Shown: one piece after another, positions 34,374 to 44,851 of the stretch | Numbering within the stretch: position 1 is the first letter of the stretch | Layout of the letters: every line of letters begins with the position of its first letter | From: Rusavskia elegans | Taxonomy: Eukaryota; Ascomycota; Lecanoromycetes; Teloschistales; Teloschistaceae | Length of the DNA: 64,000 nt | Direction of reading: 5' to 3' | Assembly (NCBI GenBank): GCA_011316305.1 | Contig: SAUG01000020.1 | Coordinates: 62,001 to 126,000, forward strand | Position numbers and translations under genes: made by a program | The notes under the pieces: generated by a model | What the model saw: only the letters and a program-made list of their open reading frames with translations | What the model was told of the DNA's origin: nothing | The model's database searches: none

Positions 34374-35417
34374 TCAACTTGTGAAATGTTCACCCAGGGT
34401 AAAACAGCCCCTCCAACTGGCCGCAGAAACCGATCCGCACTTTTCATCGTTGCTTGGGGGACAACATTTAACCGTAACGATGTTGTAGAAAGCAGCCAGC
34501 TCCTCCTTAAAAGCTTGACTTGACATTTTGCGGATCCCAGTTCTCAAACTCTGCAGATGAAAAAAGTGCCGTTCCGTAACCGAGTCGTACACATATCGCA
34601 ATTCTCTTAGTCCGGGAAGGAACCGGACGCAGTCTTTCACATTAAGCAAGCCCTCAGGATGAAGGTTGAAGCCCAGAATGTCGAGATAATGATTGTTGAG
34701 GCCGAGAATGTCGTAGCCATAATTGCCTTTCGTGGCTCGAAGGGAAATCTTGCGGATAAAATTCGTATTGATGGTACTTGGTTTGCGCACCAAAGCTTCA
34801 ATGGCACGCCACGGACGGTTGAGGTGAGAAACCATGACGAAGTGGCAGTTCTGGTAGAACAATTTGAAGGTTTCGGAGCGAATAAGATGGCATGTTCTTA
34901 AGATACCATCGTGACATGTCGAGCCATCATTGTCAGTTTCCTGCGAATAGTAGTGATTAAAATCATCGTACAAGATTCTCTGCTCAGCAACATTCACAAT
35001 TTGCTGGCCATAAAAGAGGTGGCCATAGATGATGAGACGGACTTCAGCGGGGAGCTGGAGCAGTGGTGAGTTTCCGCATGACGTTAATGCAGTCCCGGGA
35101 ATGCTTTGGACAGGCGTTGCGGACTTCTTAACTTTCCGTTTGTTCTTTCTGTTATTCTTCTTCATGATCACCAGAGAGGAAAGCGATGTTCGACACAGGA
35201 TACGAGGCGGGATGGGGAACAGCAAGTCTTCATCCGCGTGTTGATTATTTTTTGACGAGTGAGTCATTTGGGGCCTGGAACCCCTCGTAGGGTGCTGCGA
35301 TTCCTGGGGTTTGGTCATCATCTTGCTAGTGTACCAGAGATAGACGAGGCTGTCCGTGTTCGAGATGCCGTATCTCAAGGTCCTCCTTCTACGAAATTTC
35401 AAAAACCCCAACACCAT
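34374..35417 (-). CDS. F-box-like fungal protein, paralogue C
   Basis: A 347-residue frame beginning at an ATG (35415-35417). The N-terminal 110 residues are basic and low-complexity (MKKNNRKNKRKVKKSATP). Then the family motif appears: SPLLQLPAEVRLIIYGHLF, followed by ILRTCHLIRSETFKLFYQN, as in paralogues A and B. The C-terminal part is ordinary globular sequence. A later in-frame ATG (for example the one starting MKKNNRK) could be the true start. Function unknown; relation to A and B is by motif order rather than close identity. Confidence 0.65.
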   Translation of the reverse strand: MVLGFLKFRRRRTLRYGISNTDSLVYLWYTSKMMTKPQESQHPTRGSRPQMTHSSKNNQHADEDLLFPIPPRILCRTSLSSLVIMKKNNRKNKRKVKKSATPVQSIPGTALTSCGNSPLLQLPAEVRLIIYGHLFYGQQIVNVAEQRILYDDFNHYYSQETDNDGSTCHDGILRTCHLIRSETFKLFYQNCHFVMVSHLNRPWRAIEALVRKPSTINTNFIRKISLRATKGNYGYDILGLNNHYLDILGFNLHPEGLLNVKDCVRFLPGLRELRYVYDSVTERHFFHLQSLRTGIRKMSSQAFKEELAAFYNIVTVKCCPPSNDEKCGSVSAASWRGCFTLGEHFTS

Positions 35418-35580
35418 GGCATCTCATTCTGAGTCTCATCGATGGTCGTTCCAGACCGGCGAGCATGGAGCCTTTGAGGATTTTAAGTGTCGCCACAGTG
35501 CAATTCGTTTACATTCACCAGCGTACACGTTGGACACTCTCGCAATCCACATCCAACTCATGTCCAAAGCAGATCTCTCA

Positions 35581-36430
35581 TTAGAATTCCGAACGTTCCT
35601 TTGCCAGATGGACAGTTCCGGCAGCGACCGCAGCCCGCAATCCGTAAATTTCGTACATCAAGATCAACCTGCATAAGATAGCGGACGCAGCATACCGTCC
35701 CACAACTCTAAACGCAGCCCTAGTATCAATCAAAGTCGTAGCACTAAGCACCAGGGTGCCGAAGATGATCTGGACCATGGTTCCATGCGACAGAACCAAA
35801 TCCAAGAAGATTGAAAGATATGTGTCTTCCTTCAACGCATATGAGATGCCACGATGCGACGCGGAGTGTTTGATTTCGCTGTTGACCCAGGCCCTGTGCT
35901 CCGGTGATCGTGTGAGACGTGCCCGCGACCAGAAGGTGAATTGGGCAAGAGGGTGAAGGATCAAGCACAGATACATCCAGAGTAAAGCATACCATGTACG
36001 ACCATAGTTGGGCACGTAGACAGCCTTGGATGAGATGTCATATGCAGGCAGCGCAACATTAACCACTGCGGCCGCGGCCAAGATGTATTCTCCGACGGCG
36101 ATCAACACCGACTTGACACCGCCGAAAGTAGGGAACGGAGACTTTCCACCTCCATAGGTCAGGACTTCCAGTGGGTGCTGGTACTTGAATATCCCCGCAA
36201 ACGGCAATGACCGGGGCGCTCATGTTCAGGAGAAAAGCAAGCAAGGGTCTCACGGAGGAAGCAATCAGAGCTATCTTAGGGGGCGCATTTCCCAAACCGA
36301 CAGCATCGTTGAAGTTATGCCGGGCAGGACATTGGCACATTGGAGGTCGTAGGCTGTCCTTGAGTCCAAACCATCCAGAACACAGTTCAAGGCGTTGCGA
36401 TAAGATCTCAGGTAACCGTAGTTCCTGAGC
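35581..36430 (-). pseudogene. Multi-pass membrane protein gene, frameshifted
   Basis: Two adjoining frames form one coherent protein. The upstream frame (about 36430-36195) reads LCSGWFGLKDSLRPPMCQCP, then a membrane helix SSVRPLLAFLLNMSAPVIAV and CGDIQ. The downstream frame continues KYQHPLEVLTYGGGKSPFPT, GGVKSVLIAVGEYILAAAAV and further hydrophobic helices to the stop at 35581. The switch near 36190 has no splice signals, so a one-base indel is implied. The downstream frame has no ATG of its own. An exon further upstream (a Cys-containing frame at 36494-36745) may supply the N-terminus. The family is fungal and has no assigned function. Confidence 0.5.
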
Positions 36431-37239
36431 CCTGACGATTTAACTCGTAGGCTTTGATCCGGGCATCACACTGATTCCCAACTTGGCTGGTGGTCAACTG
36501 ACGTGTGTTTGGCAGATACTCATTGAATCGGACGGGCGTATTTCTTGCTGGCATCTCGTCTCATTTTCAGAATTGCATGCAACTTTGTCACAGATATTAA
36601 CGGGTGGTAGATTTGGGAGTGATTTCTCTCGAGATGAGAAAGCCGGACACAAAAAGTCGTAGGGAAAGGTACGCAAGGATGAAGCAGAATGATCAACCTT
36701 GCGGAAGGGCGAAGAAGAAGAGAAATAGAGATGGCCAACATACAAGCCGAGAACTTAGCCGCCGACGCCTTCACTACCGCCCTGGTCCGCCGAGGCCAAT
36801 TCGTATTGTATAAGTGAGCCTCGGACTTCCAGCTAGCCTTTGGTGAATGCGAGATCCATGAAGGCACAAGGATAGCCAATGTCAGCCTTTACGAGTAAGT
36901 ACAATACAAGTATGGTCACACAGGCTGCATTCAAGGTTCAGGAAATATTGCCTCACGATGGTTTGCTCGGTGGAACCTCCGGAGCCGAAGTCATACGCCG
37001 AACCAAAGCACGGTAAAAGTGAAAATGTTGTGTACCCTGCGACTTGCATGAGCTTAACGTCCTCAATCCAATTATTTCTCCCCTGAAAGGGCTGGATACA
37101 TCCCTCGTCATTTATCGGACATCTCGACCTTACACTGTTGCTCTCGAGAAGTTTGGAAGTCCAAAAATGAATAGGCACAGATCCCCCTCTCGTACCCAGC
37201 AACCGATACCCGAAGACCCAACACACCAATCTCTCATCC
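36431..37239. other. Intergenic or 5' exon region, not resolved
   Basis: Contains minus-strand frame 36494-36745 with a Cys-rich end (NICDKVACNSENETRCQQEI), which may be the N-terminal exon of the frameshifted membrane gene. Nothing else is supported. Confidence 0.35.
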
Positions 37240-37667
37240 TCACTTCCTCGCCAACTCAATCCCCTCCAGATCACTGCCTGCCGGAACAGACGACGTTCTA
37301 TCACTCCTCCTCCGTCCCCTCAACATCCGATAGATCTTAACATTGAAGATCAGATTCCCAATAGCGGCAAGGACCAACTACTCAAACCACGCAGATCAGC
37401 TTACTGCACTTTGCCAAAACTCCCTTAAACTTTCCCCCCAACATCTCAAAGAAGAAAAAGAGAACCACTTACCAAGATGATGACCACCAGAAAGATAATG
37501 AATCCAACTTTATGACTAGCAGCAGTATCTCTCGCGACAATCAACCCCCTCTTCAATAGCTTGCTCATATCGCAAGGCTTCTCGCACGGCTTGATACAAG
37601 TCTTTGACAATGCGCAGGCGATTCGTGCACCGGTGCAATCCCAGTAGTCCTCAACGCATGCGGACAT
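37240..37667 (-). CDS. Small Cys-rich single-pass membrane protein, unknown function
   Basis: Two exons (37667-37473 and 37377-37240; GTAAGT donor, TAG acceptor, 95 nt intron, phase 0) give 110 residues. The N-terminal 34 residues hold seven cysteines (MSACVEDYWDCTGARIACAL then SKTCIKPCEKPCDM). A membrane helix spans the splice junction (VGFIIFLVVIIL joined to LVLAAIGNLIF), followed by a basic tail (YRMLRGRRRSDR). There is no signal peptide, so the Cys-rich part could be cytosolic or translocated. The helix is uninterrupted only if the intron is removed, which supports the splice. No known family recognised. Confidence 0.65.
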
Positions 37668-38915
37668 TGTGGACGGGTCTGTGAGATTCTTGGAGTCGAT
37701 TTGGGTTGGCTGGGTATGAGCGAAGGCGTTGTGACTTCCGTAGAGGGCGAAAAAGTAGACTTTGCAGCGATTTGTGGGAGGTTGTTGGAGAAGGAGCAGA
37801 AATTGCGGGAAAGGTGGTATTTTAAAAGCACCAAAATGGATATCGGGGAAACCTGCTCAAATGGGCGCATTGCGATGATGGCGAAATTTGGAAACGAAAT
37901 CCGGGAAAGGGGCTAACACGGCGAAACCTGGGAAACGGGCTCAGTTTTTTGGGTGAAATTCTGGGTGAGCCATAAGGTGGTTGCGGTGGGGTCTGGTTCT
38001 ACCGAGTTTTGGAACAGAGGCCGAATGATCTACTCCTTGTCTGGGTAGTCGGTCCGTATCGAACCGCGGGATACTGGTTTCAGTCACGGTTCGCGAATTG
38101 TGTGCCGGAAAGGCGAGACGTGGACTTAACATGCAACTAGGATATTGGGTGGTAGGGACGGAGCCGTAAAGGTATTTAGCCAAAACGTCTAAAGTAATGT
38201 AGCATAGACTGGAGTATCAACAGAGTAACGACCGTCATTGATAACGTAAGACCTCGGTGCCGAAGCCAGCATGAGAGATGAACGGGTCGAGAAGAGGCCG
38301 AAAGCCCGTCGAATTGGGTTGACTGGAAACTTCAACAATGCAATCCAACTGGCGGAAGAGTTTTGGTAAAGATTGGTGAATGATCTAGGGAGATGATTGA
38401 AAGGTTGAGTTCGGGTATACGAGCATCATGAGTATATGTCCAAAGAGGTGCTCTCAAAAGATAGGGTAGCAATGCTGGGCGCGAGTACCTCGATACCAGT
38501 ACCCAGTGCAAGGAGTAATCGAGGCGCCTACATCAAAGCGATCGCACGCAATCGGGGACCATCCAGCAGCATTTTAGTAAACCATTGGCCAATTTTGCTG
38601 ATCAGTAAATTCAAATGTTTCGCCGTCTGAGGCATCTGTCTTGTATGCATGCTCGGCCTGCGAAAGAACAGAATTGGCGCACATTCTCCACCACAGTCGT
38701 GTACTCCTGCAGATTCATATCCACATTCTTGTCTATGCAACAAATACAAGCTCCCGGAGCATACTCAACCACCACTGAAGTGCGAATCCAAGGCAAGATG
38801 CATCGATGATGGTAATTCTCATCTCGTAAACTCCGCATAGTCTGACATTGGTTTTCAAAGCTGCTTGCGCATTCACTCGAGGCGTATGCCCTGCCAATAC
38901 ATGAGACTATAAGCT
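37668..38915. other. Intergenic, nothing recognised
   Basis: Short frames only, on both strands, none with a motif. The sequence just upstream of 37667 should contain the promoter of the small membrane protein gene. Confidence 0.45.
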
Positions 38916-38946
38916 TAGTGTCCGGGTTTTTCTGCTCACCGCGAGC
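38916..38946 (+). repeat. Solitary terminus of the 25219-type MITE
   Basis: TAGTGTCCGGGTTTTTCTGC followed by TCACCGCGAG matches the inverted terminus of the MITE at 25219-25470 with two differences. No partner terminus was found within about 600 bp on the 5' side. Confidence 0.65.
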
Positions 38947-39006
38947 CGGGACATGAATCCAGCAGGTCCTACTTGTCGAGACTGCACTGAGCCATGCAAA
39001 ATTACG

Positions 39007-39522
39007 TCAAATTATCGACTGTGTTCGTGGAAAGACGCCGTTCTGCAAGAGTCTGGTTTTTGTGATGTCGATTTGTCTGCTCCCTTCAATCTCCTTGGTC
39101 GCCTGATGCCTCAAATTCCTGCCATCTGCGAAAGTGCTGGTCTGTACATGATACTCTCCCCAGTTCTCCTTCTCACCTGCTACCCTCTTGCGCTTCCGCC
39201 TCGAAGTCAAATTACTCTCTGGTTGATGCATGATCTTGGTCCCACGATCAATGTCCACTGCAATCCCCAAAACTGTGGTTTATGTTCGTGGGACCAAAGT
39301 CTTCATGGTACAAGCTTCTCCAAAGACCAGCGTCGATGTTTCGTATTTGCTCAAGGAAGTAGTTTCGCAAGACCCAACTGCTTTTCCGATGATCTGGTTC
39401 GAACTTTGTGCTGATAGATTCTTATATAAAGTGTTCTCTGTGATCTCGATGCCCATGTTGCCAGTGCAGAGTATGACAAATTGAGTGGGCGGGTTGGAAG
39501 CAAGGAGTCGATCGCACATCAT
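39007..39522 (-). pseudogene. Possible decayed gene, one in-frame stop
   Basis: The minus frame is open from 39522 to 39007 except for a single TAA near 39277-39279. Residues on each side (SKYETSTLVFGEAC before it; IAVDIDRGTKIMHQPES and RRKRKRVAGEKENWGEYHV after it) look like ordinary soluble protein. No family was recognised. It could be a recently inactivated gene or two chance frames in phase. Confidence 0.3.
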
Positions 39523-39655
39523 GTGGATTCAAATGTCGTCACCCGACGTAGAAAACGCACAGCCATGGCGTCTGAATGACTTGTGACGGCCAGGATCACC
39601 GCACCTCAGGCAAAGGAATATGCGGGCTTCGAATGTGGTGCACTGATGAGTTTTT

Positions 39656-40247
39656 CGGGGTCATGATCCTCGGACACCACATAATCACTAAAAAACACCA
39701 TGGGGATTACTAAAAGACACCACTGCCTAATTAGGCATGACATACCCGAGTTAGCCAATCAAAGCCTCTCATTATATAGGGTTTACCCTTAGTTACCGAG
39801 CATATCCCAAGTGTATAAGGCTGAACCCCACTTTGTCCTCTGACCACATACTAACCACGCCAGCGCTAAAGCCAAAACTCTCAGATCTGATAGCTGTATA
39901 TATATACTGTCAAGCCTGAAAAAATTATTATGCGCGAGCAGATTTGGGTGTACAGTACCTCCTCGATATTATTGGCCTCGATCGTGGGTCCAAAGCGTTC
40001 TCACCACGGAAAGTCGTTGGAGAGGGTTAGGGTTAGGGTTAAACCTAACCCTGAGCTTCCAGATAGACTACCAAAATCGTTGTTCGACTGATGTGAGGAT
40101 GGGGGGGTGGCGGAGTGGGGACTGAGCACGCCGATTGGTCAGAAACCGCTTAATAAGCGTGGTATTTTATAGCGATCCCCATGGTGTCTTTTAGCGTTCT
40201 CCATGGTGTTTTTTAGCGATTATATGGTGTCTTAGGATCATAACCCG
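39656..40247. mobile_element. TIR element with internal head-to-head telomeric repeats
   Basis: About 592 bp with 66-67 bp terminal inverted repeats: left arm 39656-39722, right arm 40182-40247. Both contain ATGATCCT..GACACCA, then AAAAAACACCATGG. The arms carry internal tandem copies of a unit like CTAAAAGACACCATGG. Both ends are flanked by TTTTT (39651-39655 and 40248-40252), a possible 5 bp target duplication, though low-complexity. The interior carries the telomeric palindrome at 40024-40052 and no reading frame. This looks like a foldback or MITE-like DNA element. Confidence 0.72.
40024..40052. repeat. Interstitial telomeric repeats, head to head
   Basis: GGGTTA occurs three times in tandem (40024-40041) and is followed after a short junction by AACCTAACCCT, the opposite orientation. 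TTAGGG is the telomere repeat of most filamentous ascomycetes. Because it sits inside an element with inverted repeats, with normal sequence on both sides, it is not a chromosome end. Confidence 0.9.
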
Positions 40248-41497
40248 TTTTTCGTGGTAGTGGTGGTATGATTGATGGATTCATACATCCGACCCAGGCT
40301 TCTGGCTCATGCGGGAATGTGTACGTGCTCAGGGTCCAACCCCTAAGCTGAAGCGAAGCTATTTACATGATGGTGGTGTTGGTGGTGACTGCATTCTGCA
40401 AAGCGGATCCTTTACCCGATTGAGGAATCCATTACCATAATCCTTTGTCCCGGACTGAAAGGGTCTGACATCGAACTTTCCACTGGAGGCACCACGGCAG
40501 TCGTCTAAAGAATTTCCAGACACCAAGTGTACATTTGTATTCACTTCTCAATAGCGGAAAGAACAACTAACGACTACCACGTCATCCATTAATCCCAAAA
40601 CTAGGATTACCGAGCATGCTGTGGGATATCAAGCTTGAGGATGGTTGGCCGCCAAGTGTCGTGTAGCAAAACATTTGTACATGTCAGCGGGGGGCACTAG
40701 ATTCTCAATAGGGTTCACTTCAACCACTCCCGTGTACCCTGACATGATATCCTTCTAGAAGCCCCAATGGAAGATGGGACGCTACCATTCGGCTTCATGC
40801 AGGGCGCTAAAGGCGCCACGGTAGCGGCAGCACTGGGAGGCAAAGCTCTGAGGGAACAAGCCCGTCTTCTATTACGATGCGAGACCTGAAAAGAGAATGC
40901 CTGTAAGTTTAGCCTATCTGTCTTTCGTTCCTGTTCTGGGAGATGAGTTTGTGCGGAAATGGATAGGAGAGAAGTGCTTGCCAAGCCCGCAGAGCTGTCC
41001 GGGGTTGCTATAGGCTGAGACATGCTCCCCCTTTTTCTTTATTGGTCCCATTCTCATATTCATCTTCTGAAACACTGAACCGGGAACTCGAGCTACTGAG
41101 GTGATTCTTTGTGCTATTTCTAGGGATTCGTATTGAGCTCTGAATCCATAGCGTCCGAAGTTATCATGGTTGTGACCTGTGTGCGACGAAAGAAGCAAAA
41201 TATGGCTTGGAGCTGTTGTTTGTTGCCAGTAAAACGCAATACAGATCGATCTTGTAGGAGAATCATCCGAAACATAGCAGGAGTAACACCCAAAAGGAGT
41301 TAACATTTTCTTTTCAAAGATCTTGCCAACGTGGCAAAGCGAAGTATAAGAAGTTTCTCCTTTCCAATTGCAATTCATCCAGTCCTGTTTTTCATCAACC
41401 ATCTACATCCCCAGAATCTCCCACACCTCCTTGTTCTTCATTCGAATATCCTATCAAAAACCCTTCGTCGCCTTTTCAATTCCCCCGTCGTCAAAAC
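40248..41497. other. Intergenic, nothing firmly recognised
   Basis: A minus-strand frame at 40914-41402 (162 codons, with ATG) has no recognisable motif and no codon or domain support. The CT-rich, AT-poor run before 41498 is probably the promoter/leader of the next gene. Confidence 0.4.
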
Positions 41498-41987
41498 ATG
41501 ACTACCTCTACTACTGCCTTTGGGACTATACACACACCAAACGGTCAACGAAGAAGCCTTCGGATTGCTCGCATGGCCCTCAAGAATCTCAATGAAGAAG
41601 AACTCAAGACCAACCTAATCCACCTACAAGGGTATTATGCATTTCAGGATTCAACAATCCAGGGCCTCAGACTGGAGATCCAAAAACTGTACACGGCTTT
41701 CTCGGACCGAGTTGCTCCAATAACGCCAGTCGCCGAGATGTCGACTGCGAGTGCACACTCCCTCCACCCATCATACGCTATACTTGAGAGTTTCCGAGCA
41801 CAACTGTTCTGCGTTCTACCCATGTTTGGCAATGCTTTGGCCAAAGTAGTGGTCAACAAGATTGTTGCCTTAGTTGCGGTTGTAAGTTGCAATGGCACTC
41901 GTACCGCAGTATGATTATCGACTGACATGCATGCAGAAAGTGGAGGAGCGGTGGAATGATGGAATTCACACTGTGAGCATTGTCTAG
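41498..41987 (+). CDS. Small hypothetical protein
   Basis: Two exons (41498-41881 and 41937-41987; GTAAGT donor, CTGAC branch site, GCAG acceptor, 55 nt intron, phase 0) give 144 residues. It starts MTTSTTAFGTIHTPNGQRRS. Residues about 27-65 (LKNLNEEELKTNLIHLQGYY and on) are predicted to form helices with coiled-coil character, and a hydrophobic stretch (VVVNKIVALVAV) lies near the splice junction. No known family. Good splice signals and a long pyrimidine-rich leader support it as a gene. Confidence 0.55.
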
Positions 41988-42540
41988 AATCTCACGAGTC
42001 GCATTCACTGTGGTAAGATTACCTCCAGCTACTGATGCTCTGGACTTGACTGATATGGAATCAATAGCCTTGGAGGGGAAAGGAGTCGATGGATGCCGCC
42101 AAATCGCAAATCGCAAATCTCAGCTGGCCTGTTCTTCAACCAGATGCAGGGCAAACGATTTGCGAGATGCAGACTTGATCTAGGGCATTGACAATCTGTA
42201 TTTGTTTGGGCGCACGGGATAAAGGTTGGATAACAAAGTCACCGCAGAGGTTTCCGTTGTCAAAATCGTATTAATAGTGATGCCTTCCATCCTCAGCATA
42301 TTCTACATCATCGAGCTAAGCCACTATTGGCTTAGATCGCGTACTAGAACACGCGCGGGTGTGCCCTAAGCTCCTAATAAGCTAGTGCCCGCTGAGCTTG
42401 GCACTTCTACTTGGTTATCTAGCTTCTCCATAGATTTCTGATCGTCATCAGCAATAGACCATGTGCACTCTACAGCTCACAGTGTGACAAGAACGCATCT
42501 CGAAGCAGATTCATTGTGTACATAAGCAGCCGTCTCGACA
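41988..42540. other. Intergenic, nothing recognised
   Basis: Upstream region of the DUF1275 gene; TATA-like AATACG and CCAT-rich stretches only. Nothing specific was identified. Confidence 0.4.
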
Positions 42541-43377
42541 ATGCATGACGGTGAGACAGAATCCGCTCCTCTGCTCGGTCAAAAAGATCAGGGCCCCAGG
42601 CAGGGCGTCCATCGATACCTCGTCGAGAGAGTCGACGTCCATTATGCATATCTGACCCTACTTGTGTGTTGTTTTCTTGTCGGACTTATTGATGCGGTAT
42701 CGTACAATACCTGGAGCGTCTTCATGAGTATGCAGACCGGTATACCTCTTCTTCAACCCCTTCCCCCTCCAGCTGCTGATCCGTCATGGCCGACAGGAAA
42801 CACTATTTTCCTCGCCCTCAGCACCGCCAACCTCCCCGCTGGAAGCGACTCCTTCAAATGGGCCCGCTCAGGCGTCTCCATCTTATCCATGATGCTCGGC
42901 TCATTCATCACCGGACGTGTCTACGCTGCCATAGGCCCGACCCGCCGCTCTACACTCATCGCTTCCTTCCTACTTCAAGCCCTCTGCATCTTCATCGCCG
43001 CCATACTCGTCCAAACAGATGCTGTCCCCGAGGCCAATGCCACAGACAAGATTGTTCTGATCGCTATACCATTCCTCGCTGCCCAGTCGGGTGCGCAGAT
43101 TGCGACAGCCAAGAGCTTGGGATTCAGCGAGCTGCCGACCACGGTGTTGACAAGCACTTATAATGACTTGGCGAGCGATACAAACCTGCTGGCTTGGGAT
43201 AATCCAAAAAGAGATAGGAGGGTGGCAAGTGTCGTCATGATGATGTTGGGTGCCATCGGCGGAGCTTGGCTTGTCAAGGGTACTGGGACCTTTACGACCG
43301 TCTTGTGGCTGGGAGCTGCAGTCAAGGTCATACTGGCTTTCTCATGGTTGCTATTTCCAGCGGAATCCGGAACATGA
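42541..43377 (+). CDS. DUF1275/YoaK-family membrane protein
   Basis: Two exons (42541-42739 and 42797-43377, 57 nt intron) give 259 residues. After a hydrophilic N-terminus (MHDGETESAPLLGQKDQGPR) come six hydrophobic segments: YLTLLVCCFLVGLIDAVSY, the splice-joined FMSMQTGNTIFLALSTANL, VSILSMMLGSFITGRVY, TLIASFLLQALCIFIAAIL, VLIAIPFLAAQSGAQI and the C-terminal VVMMMLGAIGGAWLV and FSWLLF. The GLIDAVSY and MQTGNTIFL motifs are the family hallmarks, and MQTGNT only appears when the intron is removed. Function of the family is unproven, presumed a small-molecule transporter. Complete. Confidence 0.87.
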   Translation: MHDGETESAPLLGQKDQGPRQGVHRYLVERVDVHYAYLTLLVCCFLVGLIDAVSYNTWSVFMSMQTGIPLLQPLPPPAADPSWPTGNTIFLALSTANLPAGSDSFKWARSGVSILSMMLGSFITGRVYAAIGPTRRSTLIASFLLQALCIFIAAILVQTDAVPEANATDKIVLIAIPFLAAQSGAQIATAKSLGFSELPTTVLTSTYNDLASDTNLLAWDNPKRDRRVASVVMMMLGAIGGAWLVKGTGTFTTVLWLGAAVKVILAFSWLLFPAESGT

Positions 43378-44851
43378 TCTTTTATCGCTCGTTCATTGAA
43401 GGACCCTATCCAAGCGAGTAATCACTGAGCTTGCGGCCACCTACGATGCCTGAACCAGATCCCGGTCGATGGACTTCCAGAGAGTATTAATAGGTCGACA
43501 GCCCAGGAGCGTGCCAGGGAGCTTTCTAGATGTGGAACACATCTATCTCGGACCGCCCCTCGGAGCTTGGCGCCGATAAGCGTCGACTAGTAACACAAGC
43601 AAATCAGAGAAGCTCGTAAGTAAGCCAAACGATGTCTCAGCGGCTCTTACAAGTAGTATGCACAAAATGCACAACGAGGACTTTGGAGTGCAATCTACGA
43701 CCACATTGAAGAAGCAAGACGCCAACACCATGAAGCGACCTAAAGTTCAGGCTACCCCTTGGGTGGAGCTTTGTAGCTATGCTTTGATTGCACAAGTGAG
43801 GGCAATGTCTGGAGCAGAGCTCGGTAGTTCGACCATGGAGAAGAAAAGAAGGAGCTATAGATTGATTCCTTACGTTCTCGGAGATTTCGGTTCTTGTTTT
43901 GACCACAATCAATCGCATGAAGATTATCCAAATGTTGTTATGCTACTCTCTTGGCTGCTTCAACGTCAGAGTTCAGTCTCCCGATTCCATGCTTGCTAAC
44001 GCACACGTGGCGGTCATTCCATAACTGAGCACCAAGTTCTCGGGGGACCGTGGCTCAAACCCTGGAGAGCATCCCTTTGGTGCCATTCGAGATGCATCGA
44101 CTTTGTCAAGGCATTCGATGGCTACTGCGACCAAATCCTGGATTCGTCTGTTCTTCTAAGAGTGTAGAGGCCATCGGGGAAAGCTCCAACAAGCATAACA
44201 TATACTGGCCCTGTAGTGGCCAAGTTGACGCAGTCGCAGGATTAGCATTGCCAAACCCCAGCCTCCTTTGCTACTTACTGCCAGTGGCCTGGAGCTTCCG
44301 CGGGCGTCAACTTTTGTGATGGATGCCTCGCCGCGCATGCGGACAAAAAAACCACCTACACTGCGGTAATCGATCCATCATCGAAATAGCTGAGGACATG
44401 GCTAAGGCCTGCCAGGATGAAAGCCGTACAGAACAGAGCATGTCTACAATGCCAGGCCATTGATCCTCTGGCTGTATATCGCAGCAACGCTTCACCTAAA
44501 GACTCGGAATGGACCGATTAATACCCAGCTTTCCCAGCTCTGCAGATATTTGCCGACAACGGCTGCGCCTTCTGTGGACTGTTGCAGGTATGCTGCTGAA
44601 AATATGTTGTACACGGATAATTCATCCCGCTGCTGCGGCTAATCGATAACGCGGGGTCGACTTGGCACGGATAAGGGATAACCAACAACCTCTGTCTCTG
44701 TTCCTCGATCTCGATTCCATGACATGGTTTGACAGCATCATTGCCTGTAGGCACAGTCTCCGAGTCCCAGGAGTAGGGATATTCCTGCGGCAGTATGGAT
44801 GTACAATCCACAACAAATATTGATCGCCGGCAGTGCAAACGGGTTGTGCCC
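43378..44851. other. Intergenic, nothing firmly recognised
   Basis: A plus-strand frame of 113 codons (43658-43999, with ATG) has no motif; its support is weak. No repeats were noticed. Confidence 0.4.

Noticed and set aside
40024..40052. A chromosome end or fusion point
   Set aside because: The repeats are too short, inverted to one another, lie within a TIR element, and normal sequence continues on both sides.
40914..41402. A 162-codon minus-strand gene
   Set aside because: ATG and length acceptable, but no motif, no family, and it overlaps a leader region for the gene at 41498.
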